A DNA stretch of 64,000 bases from the NCBI RefSeq assembly GCF_015351765.1, contig NZ_JADKQA010000001.1, positions 504,394-568,393 on the forward strand, read 5' to 3'. Positions within the stretch are counted from its first letter, which is position 1. The number at the start of each line of letters is the position of its first letter. Both the position numbers and the translations under genes were made by a program. Below the pieces are notes generated by a model. It had not been told where the DNA came from. It was given only the letters and a program-made list of their open reading frames with translations, and searched no databases. The DNA comes from Clostridium vitabionis. GTDB lineage: Bacteria; Bacillota; Clostridia; Lachnospirales; Lachnospiraceae. Shown here one piece after another: positions 27,873 to 36,393 of this stretch.

Positions 27873-29273
27873 ATGGCGAAGTCCAGGACAACGTTTTTCT
27901 GTTCAGAGTGCGGCTATGAATCGACGAAGTGGTCCGGCCAGTGTCCGGCCTGCAAGGCGTGGAACACGATGGTAGAGGCTCCCTCTGCCCCGGCGAGGAT
28001 TGCCGGGACAAGAGGAAAGGGCGTGCCTCTCGCGCAGGGAGGTTCCGCCTTCCTTGCCCCGTCGGAGCGTCCGGTGACGATCGATGAGATCTCAATCGAG
28101 GAGGAGGACCGCACCTCGACCGGATTCGGGGAACTTGACCGGGTTCTCGGCTCCGGCATTGTCCGCGGGTCCCTTGTCCTCGTCGGCGGCGATCCGGGAA
28201 TCGGAAAATCCACGATCCTGCTCCAGGTCTGCCGGAATCTCGCCCTCCAGGGGAAAAAGGTTCTTTACATTTCCGGGGAGGAATCACTCAAGCAGATCAA
28301 GCTGCGCGCCCTGCGGATCGGAAAAATCACGGGGCCGCTGGAATTTCTCTGTGAGACGAATCTCGGGAAGATTGCTGAGGTCATCCAGGTGACGAAGCCG
28401 GACGCGGTAGTCATTGACTCTATCCAGACCATGTTTATCGAGGAGGTAACCTCGGCACCGGGCAGTGTCTCCCAGGTCCGGGAATGCACGAATGTGCTCA
28501 TGCAGGTGGCCAAAGGCGAGGGGATCACCACCTTCATCGTCGGGCACGTGACCAAGGAGGGCGTGGTTGCCGGTCCCCGCGTGCTCGAGCACATGGTGGA
28601 CACGGTGCTCTATTTCGAGGGGGACCGCTTCGCGTCCTACCGGATCATCCGGAGCGTCAAAAACCGCTTCGGCTCCACGAATGAGATCGGGGTGTTCGAG
28701 ATGCGGGAGGACGGCCTCCACGAGGTCGAGAATCCGTCGGAATTCATGCTGGACGGCCGTCCGGAGGACGCCTCCGGGAGCGTTGCCGCCTGCCTGATGG
28801 AGGGGACGCGGCCGATCATGCTGGAGGTGCAGGCGCTGACCAGCCGGACGAATTTCGGGATGCCGCGCCGGGTTGCCGCGGGCACAGACTATAATCGGGT
28901 AAATGTCCTCATGGCGGTGCTGGAGAAACGTTGCCGCCTGGAGCTCTCGCAGTACGACGCTTACGTCAACATTGCCGGCGGGCTCAGGATGAACGAGCCT
29001 GCCCTTGACCTCGCCCTTGTGATGGCGCTCAGCTCCAGCTGCGAGGATGTGCCGGTCGACACGAAGACCGTCGTGTTTGGCGAGGTCGGCCTCTCCGGCG
29101 AGGTCCGCTCCGTCTCCATGGCGGAGCAGCGCGTCCGCGAGGCGCTGAAGCTGGGCTTTGACCGGTGCATTCTCCCGGCGTCAAACCTGCGGAAGATCGA
29201 GGCGCCCGCCGGGATCCGGCTTGTCGGCGTAAGGAATGTCCGGGAAGCTATCGGGCTTCTCAAGGCGGAGTAG
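27873..29273 (+). CDS. radA: DNA repair protein RadA
   Basis: This 466-residue protein has an N-terminal zinc finger with C10, C13, C24 and C27, Walker A GGDPGIGKST near 107-116, the RadA signature KNRFGSTNE near 262, and a C-terminal Lon-like domain. RadA is a hexameric helicase that extends recombination intermediates. ATG 27873 is preferred because AGGAG lies seven bases upstream, inside the longer GTG frame from 27858. It ends in TAG, showing that TAG is an ordinary stop in this genome. Confidence 0.96.
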   Translation: MAKSRTTFFCSECGYESTKWSGQCPACKAWNTMVEAPSAPARIAGTRGKGVPLAQGGSAFLAPSERPVTIDEISIEEEDRTSTGFGELDRVLGSGIVRGSLVLVGGDPGIGKSTILLQVCRNLALQGKKVLYISGEESLKQIKLRALRIGKITGPLEFLCETNLGKIAEVIQVTKPDAVVIDSIQTMFIEEVTSAPGSVSQVRECTNVLMQVAKGEGITTFIVGHVTKEGVVAGPRVLEHMVDTVLYFEGDRFASYRIIRSVKNRFGSTNEIGVFEMREDGLHEVENPSEFMLDGRPEDASGSVAACLMEGTRPIMLEVQALTSRTNFGMPRRVAAGTDYNRVNVLMAVLEKRCRLELSQYDAYVNIAGGLRMNEPALDLALVMALSSSCEDVPVDTKTVVFGEVGLSGEVRSVSMAEQRVREALKLGFDRCILPASNLRKIEAPAGIRLVGVRNVREAIGLLKAE

Positions 29274-29316
29274 TTTCCCGTAAACTGTCCATTCAGCGGA
29301 TTGGGAGGTGATCCTC

Positions 29317-29856
29317 ATGACCAGGGACAGCAATTTTCTATCGCTTGCTGTGGAAGACCTCAAGGCGTGCATCAGGGAAGACAAGAATATCATCGAGTTT
29401 TTGAAGACGGGGCATGCGATTGCGCTTGACCGGTACATTTACCGGTTCACCAGGACCAGCTACGGGATCTATGAGGTGTGGATGGCGGACTGCCTGGACC
29501 GGGACAATCCCCAGCGGATCGGCCTGTACGACAGCCGCTCGAGGAAAATGGTTTTCGGCGACCGGGCTATGCTCGAAAAAGACTGGGAAAAGTTCACCGC
29601 GGAGGCCTTTGACGCCATTTATCTGATGAATATTTCCCATGTCCTGGAGGAGTGGCCTGCCGGAACGATCTTCCAGGTGACGCACGACACACCGGAGGGG
29701 AGGCGGACGGAGAAGATCAGCCGGGAGATTTTCGAGGATATCCCGGAGGAGAAGATCGCGAGGATCCTGCGCATTGAGAAGGACGGGAAAGTGCTGATCG
29801 ACCGGAAAACCGTGGTGGAGAGCTGCACCATCCGGAATCTGGAGGAAGAAGGCTGA
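29317..29856 (+). CDS. Hypothetical soluble protein
   Basis: This 179-residue protein has no signal peptide or membrane segment. It mixes alpha and beta segments and contains two aromatic-rich strands (RYIYRFTRTSYGIYEVW). I recognise no family. GGAGGTG at 29304-29310 fits ATG 29317 better than GTG 29308. It follows radA by 43 bases and may share its transcript. A hairpin about 45 bases after its stop could end that transcript. Confidence 0.75.
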   Translation: MTRDSNFLSLAVEDLKACIREDKNIIEFLKTGHAIALDRYIYRFTRTSYGIYEVWMADCLDRDNPQRIGLYDSRSRKMVFGDRAMLEKDWEKFTAEAFDAIYLMNISHVLEEWPAGTIFQVTHDTPEGRRTEKISREIFEDIPEEKIARILRIEKDGKVLIDRKTVVESCTIRNLEEEG

Positions 29857-29900
29857 AGGCTGGATTCTTCCCCGGCGTGCGCCGGATAAAAAGATACGAA

Positions 29901-29947
29901 AATGGGCTGCTGTGATTTCATGAAAAATGAAATCTCAACAGCCCATT
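29901..29947 (-). terminator. Terminator hairpin after tRNA-Trp
   Basis: AATGGGCTG...CAGCCCATT forms the outer stem and TGATTTCAT/ATGAAATCT the inner one. On the - strand it is followed by TTCGTATCTTTTT, ten bases beyond the tRNA 3' end. It may also stop + strand transcription from the preceding gene. Confidence 0.75.
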
Positions 29948-29956
29948 CTGATGAAA

Positions 29957-30027
29957 CAGGGGAAGAGGGATTCGAACCCCCATCGGCGGTTTTGGAGACC
30001 GTAGCTCTACCATTGAACTATTCCCCT
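29957..30027 (-). tRNA. tRNA-Trp (anticodon CCA)
   Basis: The - strand gives a 71-base cloverleaf with acceptor AGGGGAA/TTCCCCT, D arm GTTC...GAGC, anticodon loop CTCCAAA (anticodon CCA) and T arm GGGGGTTCGAATCCCTC. The discriminator is G and CCA is not encoded. Confidence 0.95.
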
Positions 30028-30045
30028 AAGAAATCCGACCTGTTT

Positions 30046-30074
30046 AATATACCACAAGGCGAAAATCGTGTCAA
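30046..30074 (-). promoter_or_regulatory. Promoter of tRNA-Trp
   Basis: On the - strand TTGACA (30074-30069) and TATATT (30051-30046) are 17 bases apart and end 18 bases before the tRNA. Confidence 0.85.
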
Positions 30075-30123
30075 CAGAATTTGCCATCCCGGAGAACACG
30101 AAATCATCAATAGTAATTATAAC

Positions 30124-30153
30124 TTGCGGCATAACCTGAAAACGTGGTAGACT
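30124..30153 (+). promoter_or_regulatory. Possible promoter of the LysR gene
   Basis: TTGCGG (30124-30129) and TAGACT (30148-30153) are 18 bases apart, about 58 bases before the start codon. Neither hexamer is strong, as expected if activation is needed. Confidence 0.4.
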
Positions 30154-30211
30154 AGGGAACGTACCGGGTATCCGGGAGATGACTTGAAAAACAGGGAGAA
30201 AGACGATCATC

Positions 30212-31213
30212 ATGAGCAGCTTGTTTAATCGCAAGGATCTGATTTATACGGTATATAAAGAAAAAAGTTTTTCGGCGGCGGCACAGAAGCTATTTGTCTC
30301 CCAGCCCTCGCTGAGCGTTATGGTGAAGAGGGTCGAGGACGAGGTCGGCGTACCGCTGTTTGACCGGACCACGAAGCCGATCCGGCTGACCAAAGCCGGG
30401 AAGGAATATATCAAAGCCTCGGAGCAGATCTTCGCCATCGAAAAATCCTTCACCAACTATCTGAGCAGCGTAAATAATCTCCAGGGAGGCACCCTGGACA
30501 TCGGCAGCAGCCAGCTGCTCTCCTCGGTCGCGCTTCCGAAGTATATCTTCGAGTTCAGCCGGGAGTATCCGAACATCCACCTCTCCGTTGTGGACGCGGA
30601 TTCCCGCACGCTCGCCAATTACGCGATGAATGGCTCCATCGACATGATCATCGATAACCAGGAGATGGACAGGGACATTTTCACCAGCATCCCGCTGTGG
30701 AACGAGAACCTCGTCCTCTGTGTGCCCTCGCAGTTCCCGATCAACGAGGAGTACAGGGAGTACCAGGTTTCCCGCCAGGAGATCGCGGACGGGAAGCTGA
30801 CGTCGGATGAGGTGACGCCGGTGCCGCTCTCCGGGTTCCGGGAGACGCCATTTGTCCTGATCACAAAGGAAAATGATATCCGCAACCACACGGAGGAGAT
30901 TTTCGAGGAGGAATCGTTCAAGCCGGAGGTCCTCCTGGAACTTGACCGTCTGGAAACCCTGTACAATTATGTTGAGCTCGGCATGGGGGCGTCGGTGATC
31001 AGCGACACGCTGATCCTCGGCACCAACCACGATTACAGCAAGGTCTGCTTCTACCGGCTGGCACCGGCGGCGGCGCGGCGGGTGATCACGGCGAGCTACA
31101 AGAAGAACAGCTATTTCTCGCCGGCAATGAACGCCTTCCTCCGGGTGATCACCGGAAAAGAACATCCGGTGGCGGATACGGGGGACGCTGCGGCGGAGAG
31201 CGAAGAAGATTAA
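30212..31213 (+). CDS. LysR-family transcriptional regulator
   Basis: This 333-residue protein has an N-terminal helix-turn-helix (SFSAAAQKLFVSQPSLSVMVKRVEDEVGVPLFDRTTKPIRLTKAG, near 18-62) and a periplasmic-binding-like effector domain from about 92 to 300. The target genes are unknown. It is convergent with pncB and divergent from tRNA-Trp, so no metabolic partner is suggested. The acidic tail after about 310 is poorly conserved in such proteins. Confidence 0.93.
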   Translation: MSSLFNRKDLIYTVYKEKSFSAAAQKLFVSQPSLSVMVKRVEDEVGVPLFDRTTKPIRLTKAGKEYIKASEQIFAIEKSFTNYLSSVNNLQGGTLDIGSSQLLSSVALPKYIFEFSREYPNIHLSVVDADSRTLANYAMNGSIDMIIDNQEMDRDIFTSIPLWNENLVLCVPSQFPINEEYREYQVSRQEIADGKLTSDEVTPVPLSGFRETPFVLITKENDIRNHTEEIFEEESFKPEVLLELDRLETLYNYVELGMGASVISDTLILGTNHDYSKVCFYRLAPAAARRVITASYKKNSYFSPAMNAFLRVITGKEHPVADTGDAAAESEED

Positions 31214-31217
31214 AGAA

Positions 31218-31254
31218 AACCGGGGCGCTTCCTTTCAGGGGAGGCGTCCCGGTT
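31218..31254 (+). terminator. Terminator after the LysR gene
   Basis: AACCGGG-CGC-TCC pairs with GGA-GCG-CCCGGTT, with small mismatches, followed by CTTCCTTTT. Confidence 0.75.
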
Positions 31255-31282
31255 CTTCCTTTTACGGGCAGCGGACATCTTT

Positions 31283-31333
31283 CGGGAACCACGCATCGGG
31301 CGGAGCCTGGCTTCGCGGGATGCGGGATTCCCG
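31283..31333. repeat. Dispersed hairpin repeat, copy C
   Basis: CGGGAACCACGCATC...GGCGGAGCC pairs with GGCTTCGC...GATGCGGGATTCCCG with a few mismatches. It lies between the convergent LysR and pncB genes and is the most diverged member of the family. Confidence 0.65.
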
Positions 31334-31342
31334 ATGATTACG

Positions 31343-32812
31343 TTATTTTGCCCCGTCGGTTCTGTTGTACTCGGAGAGCAGTTCCTGACGGCAGTCCCAG
31401 AGCTTCCGGGACAGGTCGACGTGCACCTCGTGCGGATTCACCAGGCGGCGGGATTCGTCCCACAGGGTTTCCTGCTCATGCTGGCAGTAGGCGCGGATGT
31501 CCATGACCTTCGGGGAATCGTAGACGCATTTTCCCTTCCGGAAGACCGGTACCATCAGGTCGCGGATCGTGAAGGTTCCCGGCTGGAGCAGCGTTTTCTT
31601 CCAGGTTTCCACCGGGTCAAAGAGGAGCAGCGGCTCGTCCTCCCGGTAGGTTTCATCGGCGAAGCAGATCAGGTCGGCAATGATCTTCCCGTTCGCCTTG
31701 TCGTAAATCCGCTTAACAGCCTTGTTGCCCGGATGGGTGATCTTCTCCGTGTTCTCCGAGAGCTTGATCTTCGGGATGAACGTGCCGGATTTCTCATCAT
31801 AGATCGCGGCGAGCTTGTAGACTCCGTTGAAGGACGGGTTGTCCTTGGAGGTGATGAGGTTCGTGCCGACGCCCCAGGAGGTGATTGCAGCGCCCTGGTT
31901 CTTCAGGGAGGCGATCAGGTGCTCGTCAAGGTCGTTCGAGGCGGAGATCACCGCGTCCGGGAACCCGGCTTCATCCAGCATCTTCCGCGCCTTTTTGGAG
32001 AGGTAGGCGAGGTCGCCGGAATCGAGGCGGATCCCGTAGAAAGTCAGGGGAATGCCCCGGCTTCTCATCTCCTGAAATACCCGGATGGCATTCGGGACGC
32101 CGGAGCCGAGCGTGTCGTAGGTGTCCACAAGCAGGATGCAGGCGGACGGATAGAGCTTCGCGTAGGCGCGGAAGGCGGTCAGCTCGTCGGGAAAGCTCAT
32201 GATCCAGCTGTGGGCGTGCGTGCCCTTCACCGGGACATCGAACATCTGTCCGGTCAGCACGTTGGAGGTGCCGATGCAGCCGCCGATCATCGCGGCGCGC
32301 GCTCCGTAGACGCCGGCGTCAGCGCCCTGGGCACGCCTCAGGCCAAACTCCATGATGCCGTCCCCCTTCGCCGCGTGGACGATCCGCGCGGTTTTTGTGG
32401 CGATGAGGCTCTGGTGGTTGACGAAGTTCAGGATCGCGGCTTCCATCAGCTGCGCCTGCATGATCGGGGCGATGACCTTGACGAGCGGCTCCCGGGGAAA
32501 TACGACTGTCCCCTCGGGGATCGCGTGGATGTCGCCGGTGAACCGGAAGTTCCGGAGCCCCTCGAGAAAATTCTCCTGGAAGATGCCCAGGGTGCGGAGA
32601 TAATCGATATCCTCCTCCGTGAAGACGAGGTCTTTCACGTATTCGATGACCTGCTGAAGCCCGGCGCAGATGGAAAAGCCGTTTCCGCTGGGATTGGTGC
32701 GGAAGAACGCGTCGAAGACGACGGTACGGTTCGCATCCTTGATTTCGTAGTAACCCTGCATCATCGTGAGCTCATAGAGGTCGGTGAGCAGAGTCATGTG
32801 CCGCTGATTCAT
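31343..32812 (-). CDS. pncB: Nicotinate phosphoribosyltransferase
   Basis: This 489-residue protein joins nicotinate to PRPP in the NAD salvage pathway. Family motifs include the N-terminal TDLYELTMMQGY, the autophosphorylated histidine region GTHAHSWIM near 206, and IRLDSGDLAYLS near 265. ATG 32812 is chosen because AAGGAG lies eight bases upstream; an ATG at 32854 would remove that site. It is divergent from ileS and has its own promoter. Confidence 0.95.
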   Translation of the reverse strand: MNQRHMTLLTDLYELTMMQGYYEIKDANRTVVFDAFFRTNPSGNGFSICAGLQQVIEYVKDLVFTEEDIDYLRTLGIFQENFLEGLRNFRFTGDIHAIPEGTVVFPREPLVKVIAPIMQAQLMEAAILNFVNHQSLIATKTARIVHAAKGDGIMEFGLRRAQGADAGVYGARAAMIGGCIGTSNVLTGQMFDVPVKGTHAHSWIMSFPDELTAFRAYAKLYPSACILLVDTYDTLGSGVPNAIRVFQEMRSRGIPLTFYGIRLDSGDLAYLSKKARKMLDEAGFPDAVISASNDLDEHLIASLKNQGAAITSWGVGTNLITSKDNPSFNGVYKLAAIYDEKSGTFIPKIKLSENTEKITHPGNKAVKRIYDKANGKIIADLICFADETYREDEPLLLFDPVETWKKTLLQPGTFTIRDLMVPVFRKGKCVYDSPKVMDIRAYCQHEQETLWDESRRLVNPHEVHVDLSRKLWDCRQELLSEYNRTDGAK

Positions 32813-32935
32813 TTTCCTACTCCTTAGTCTGTCCGGACGCCAGTCCGGCATCATGAATTATGGCCGGAAATATTCTTAAAATAGTCCGCTTGCGGCCTTT
32901 TTTGAGAACATTCCCGGCATGTGCTGAACAGATCT

Positions 32936-32964
32936 ATTATACCAGTGAAATGGCACAAGTTCAA
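32936..32964 (-). promoter_or_regulatory. Promoter of pncB
   Basis: On the - strand TTGAAC (32964-32959) and TATAAT (32941-32936) are 17 bases apart, leaving a leader of about 115 bases in which I see no known riboswitch. Confidence 0.75.
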
Positions 32965-32985
32965 TGCGCGAACCTCGCCAGGCGG

Positions 32986-33014
32986 TTGACTTTCCCAGGA
33001 AAAACCATTACAAT
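32986..33014 (+). promoter_or_regulatory. Promoter of ileS
   Basis: TTGACT (32986-32991) and TACAAT (33009-33014) are 17 bases apart, back to back with the pncB promoter. Confidence 0.8.
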
Positions 33015-33020
33015 TTCCCC

Positions 33021-33174
33021 TGAAAGGCTATGACAGAGAGAAATTCACCGTAATCGGGTGCGTGCATGGACCTGCGCAGTTACAGGTGGTCGTCTAAATG
33101 CTCTTGTCCTGATGCGGGACAGGGGCATTTCTGTTATCCGAGGAATCAATCTATCAGGAAGGTGGACACTGCGA
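33021..33174 (+). promoter_or_regulatory. ileS leader with attenuator, possible short T-box
   Basis: The leader is about 155 bases. A strong terminator-like hairpin (AAATGC...GGCATTT, 33097-33130) contains GTCC/GGGAC and runs into TTTCTGTT. Upstream are AGAGAG, a small hairpin CACC-GTAATCG-GGTG whose loop contains the isoleucine codon ATC, and ACAGGTGGT, which resembles the start of a T-box sequence. Classical T-box leaders are longer. The attenuator is well supported. The tRNA-sensing role is inferred. Confidence 0.45.
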
Positions 33175-36100
33175 ATGTACAAGAAGGTATCCCCAAACAG
33201 AAATTATGTTGAGGAAGAGAAGAAGGTCGTTGATTTCTGGAACCAGAACGACATCTTCGAGAAGAGTGTCGAGGAGAGGGAAGGACACCCGATCTACATG
33301 TTTTATGACGGGCCGCCGACGGCGAACGGCAAGCCGCACATCGGCCACGTGGAGACCCGCTGCATCAAGGATATGATCCCGAGATATCATACCATGAAGG
33401 GCCAGCAGGTGCCGAGAAAGGCAGGCTGGGACACCCACGGGCTTCCGGTGGAGCTTGAGGTCGAGAAGGAGATCGGGATCGAGGGTAAGGACCAGATCGA
33501 AGAGTACGGCATCGAGCCCTTCATTAAAAAGTGCAAGGAGAGTGTCTGGAAGTACAAGGGCATGTGGGAGGAATTCTCCGACCGCGTCGGTTTCTGGGCG
33601 GATATGAAGAACCCCTATGTCACGTATTACGACAACTATATCGAGTCGGAGTGGTGGGCGCTCAAGGAGATCTGGAAGAAGGGGCTGCTCTACAAGGGAT
33701 TCAAGGTCGTTCCCTACTGCCCGAGCTGCGGGACGCCGCTCTCCTCACACGAGGTTGCCCAGGGCTACAAGACGATCAAGGACCGCACCGCCATCGTCCG
33801 CTTTAAGCTTGTGGGTGAGGATTCCTATTTCCTCGCCTGGACGACGACCCCCTGGACCCTTCCGTCCAACATCGCGCTCTGCGTGAACCCGGAGGAGACC
33901 TACGCGAAGGTTAAGGCCTGCGACGGCTATACTTACTATATGGCGGAAGCCCTGCTCGACAAGGTAATCGGGCCCCTGGCGAAGGACGGGGAGAAGGCCT
34001 ACGAGATCCTGGAGACGATGAAGGGCAGCGAGCTGGAGTACAGGGAATATGAGCCCCTCTACCAGTGTGCCGCCGATTCCGTGAAAAAACAGCACAAGAA
34101 GGCTTTCTTTGTCTACTGCGACACCTATGTCACGATGACCGACGGTACCGGCATTGTCCATATCGCCCCGGCCTTCGGTGAGGACGATGCCCGCGTCGGC
34201 AGAAAGTACGATGCGCCGTTTGTCCAGATGGTGGATGATCACGGCCGCATGAAGCCGGAGACGGGAAAATTCGCCGGCATGCGCTGCAAGCCCACCAAGA
34301 AGGAGATCGAGGAGGGCGCGGTCAGCTGCGACCCGGAGGTACTGAAGGATCTGGACGAGAGAAAGCTCCTCTTTGCAGCCCCGAAGGTTGAGCACGATTA
34401 TCCGCACTGCTGGCGCTGCGATACCCCGCTGATCTACTATGCCCGGGAATCCTGGTTCATCCGGATGACCGCGGTGCGCGACGACCTTGTCCGCAACAAC
34501 AAGGAGATCAACTGGGTTCCGCCGACCATGGGCGAAAAGCGCTTCGGCAACTGGCTGGAAAATATCCAGGACTGGGCGATTTCCCGGAACCGCTATTGGG
34601 GAACCCCGCTCCCGGTATGGGAGTGCCCGGACTGCGGGAAGAAGATCTGCATCGGCTCCAGGCAGGAGCTCGCTGACCTTTCCGGTGATTCCTCGGCGCT
34701 CACGACCGAGCTGCACCGCCCGTATATCGACCGGTTTACCATCAAATGCCCTGACTGCGGCGGGGAGATGCACCGCGTCCCGGAGGTTATCGACTGCTGG
34801 TTCGATTCCGGTGCCTGCCCATACGCCGAGCTCCACTATCCGTTTGAGAACAAGGAGCTGTTCGAGAAGCAGTTCCCGGCGTCCTTTATCTCCGAGGCCG
34901 TGGATCAGACGAGAGGCTGGTTCTACTCGCTGCACGCGGAGGCCACCCTGCTCTTCAACCGCCCGGCATTCAAGAACGTCATCGTGATGGGCCTCGTCCT
35001 CGATAAGGACGGCAACAAGATGTCCAAGTCCAAGGGCAACGCCGTGGATCCGATGGGTGCCCTCAATACGTACGGCGCGGACGCGATCCGCTGGTATTTC
35101 TATACCGCGAGCGCGCCGTGGCTGCCGAAGCGGTATTATGATAAGACCGTGAAGGAAGGACAGAACCGCTTCCTCGGGACCCTGTGGAACACCTATGCGT
35201 TCTTTGTCCTCTACGCGAATATCGACAATTTCGACGCGACAAAGTATACGCTGGATTATGACCGGCTGCCGCTGATCGATAAATGGCTCCTCAGCAAGCT
35301 GAACACGATGGTAAAGGACGCCGACGCCGACCTTGCCGCCTACAAGATCCCCGAGGCCGCAGCCGCCCTGGACGAGTTCGTCGATGAGATGAGCAACTGG
35401 TATGTCCGCCTCTGCCGCCAGAGATTCTGGGCACCCGGCATGGAGCAGGACAAGATCAACGCCTACATGACCCTGTACACGGCGCTCGTCACGGTCGCGA
35501 AGGCGGCCGCGCCGATGGTGCCGTTCATCACGGAGGACATTTACCAGAACCTCGTCCGCTCGATCGACAGCAGCGCGAAGCTGAGCGTCCATCTCTGCGA
35601 CTATCCGGAGGCCAATGCCGCGTGGATCAATCCGGAGCTTGAGGCGAAGATGGATGAGGCGAGGGACATCGTGGTCCTCGGCCGCGCGGGCAGAAATGAG
35701 GCCAACATCAAGAACCGCCAGCCGCTCGCCGCGATGTTCGTGAAGACCGCAGCGGAGCTTCCGGAGTATTATCAGGGCATCATCCGGAGTGAGCTCAACG
35801 TGCAGAAGGTGGTCTTCACCGACGATGTCAGGAAATATACCAACTACATGTTCAAGCCGCAGTTGAAGACGGTCGGGCCGAAGTACGGGAAGCTTCTCGG
35901 CAAGATCCGGAAGAGCCTTGCGGAGCTGGACGGCAATGCGGCGATGGACGACCTGAAACGGGACGGAAAGCTCACGTTTACCTATGACGGCCAGACGGTA
36001 GAGCTTGGCGAGGAAGACCTGCTGATTGAGACGGCGAAGGTCGACGGCTTTGTCACGGAGGAGGACGGCAGCACGGTCGTTGTTCTCGATACGAGGCTGA

Positions 36101-36366
36101 CCCCGGAGCTCCGGGAGGAGGGCTTCGTGCGTGAGCTCATCAGCAAGATCCAGACCATGCGCAAGGAGGCCGGCTTCGAGGTGACGGATCATATCACCGT
36201 GTATCAGGCGGGAAATGACAAGCTTGCGGACATCATGAAAAAATACGGGGATTCGATCCGCCATGACGTCCTGGCCGAGGCTGTCGTCTTCGGAGAGACA
36301 GACGGCTATGTGAAGGACTGGGATATCAACGGGGAGAAGACGGCGCTCGGCGTGAAAAAAGCCTGA
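33175..36366 (+). CDS. ileS: Isoleucyl-tRNA synthetase
   Basis: This 1063-residue class I synthetase has the HIGH motif in GPPTANGKPHIGHV, KMSKS in DGNKMSKSKGN near 622, and the WTTTPWTLPSN editing-domain segment. Internal cysteine pairs (WRCDTP and two CPDCG) fit the longer type-2, eukaryote-like IleS subclass. That subclass has often been linked to low mupirocin sensitivity, but this is not shown here. ATG 33175 is chosen because GGAAGGTGG lies just upstream. An in-frame ATG at 33058 lies inside the leader. Confidence 0.95.
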   Translation: MYKKVSPNRNYVEEEKKVVDFWNQNDIFEKSVEEREGHPIYMFYDGPPTANGKPHIGHVETRCIKDMIPRYHTMKGQQVPRKAGWDTHGLPVELEVEKEIGIEGKDQIEEYGIEPFIKKCKESVWKYKGMWEEFSDRVGFWADMKNPYVTYYDNYIESEWWALKEIWKKGLLYKGFKVVPYCPSCGTPLSSHEVAQGYKTIKDRTAIVRFKLVGEDSYFLAWTTTPWTLPSNIALCVNPEETYAKVKACDGYTYYMAEALLDKVIGPLAKDGEKAYEILETMKGSELEYREYEPLYQCAADSVKKQHKKAFFVYCDTYVTMTDGTGIVHIAPAFGEDDARVGRKYDAPFVQMVDDHGRMKPETGKFAGMRCKPTKKEIEEGAVSCDPEVLKDLDERKLLFAAPKVEHDYPHCWRCDTPLIYYARESWFIRMTAVRDDLVRNNKEINWVPPTMGEKRFGNWLENIQDWAISRNRYWGTPLPVWECPDCGKKICIGSRQELADLSGDSSALTTELHRPYIDRFTIKCPDCGGEMHRVPEVIDCWFDSGACPYAELHYPFENKELFEKQFPASFISEAVDQTRGWFYSLHAEATLLFNRPAFKNVIVMGLVLDKDGNKMSKSKGNAVDPMGALNTYGADAIRWYFYTASAPWLPKRYYDKTVKEGQNRFLGTLWNTYAFFVLYANIDNFDATKYTLDYDRLPLIDKWLLSKLNTMVKDADADLAAYKIPEAAAALDEFVDEMSNWYVRLCRQRFWAPGMEQDKINAYMTLYTALVTVAKAAAPMVPFITEDIYQNLVRSIDSSAKLSVHLCDYPEANAAWINPELEAKMDEARDIVVLGRAGRNEANIKNRQPLAAMFVKTAAELPEYYQGIIRSELNVQKVVFTDDVRKYTNYMFKPQLKTVGPKYGKLLGKIRKSLAELDGNAAMDDLKRDGKLTFTYDGQTVELGEEDLLIETAKVDGFVTEEDGSTVVVLDTRLTPELREEGFVRELISKIQTMRKEAGFEVTDHITVYQAGNDKLADIMKKYGDSIRHDVLAEAVVFGETDGYVKDWDINGEKTALGVKKA

Positions 36367-36393
36367 GGGCGCGCGTATTTTTGGAGGAGACGA

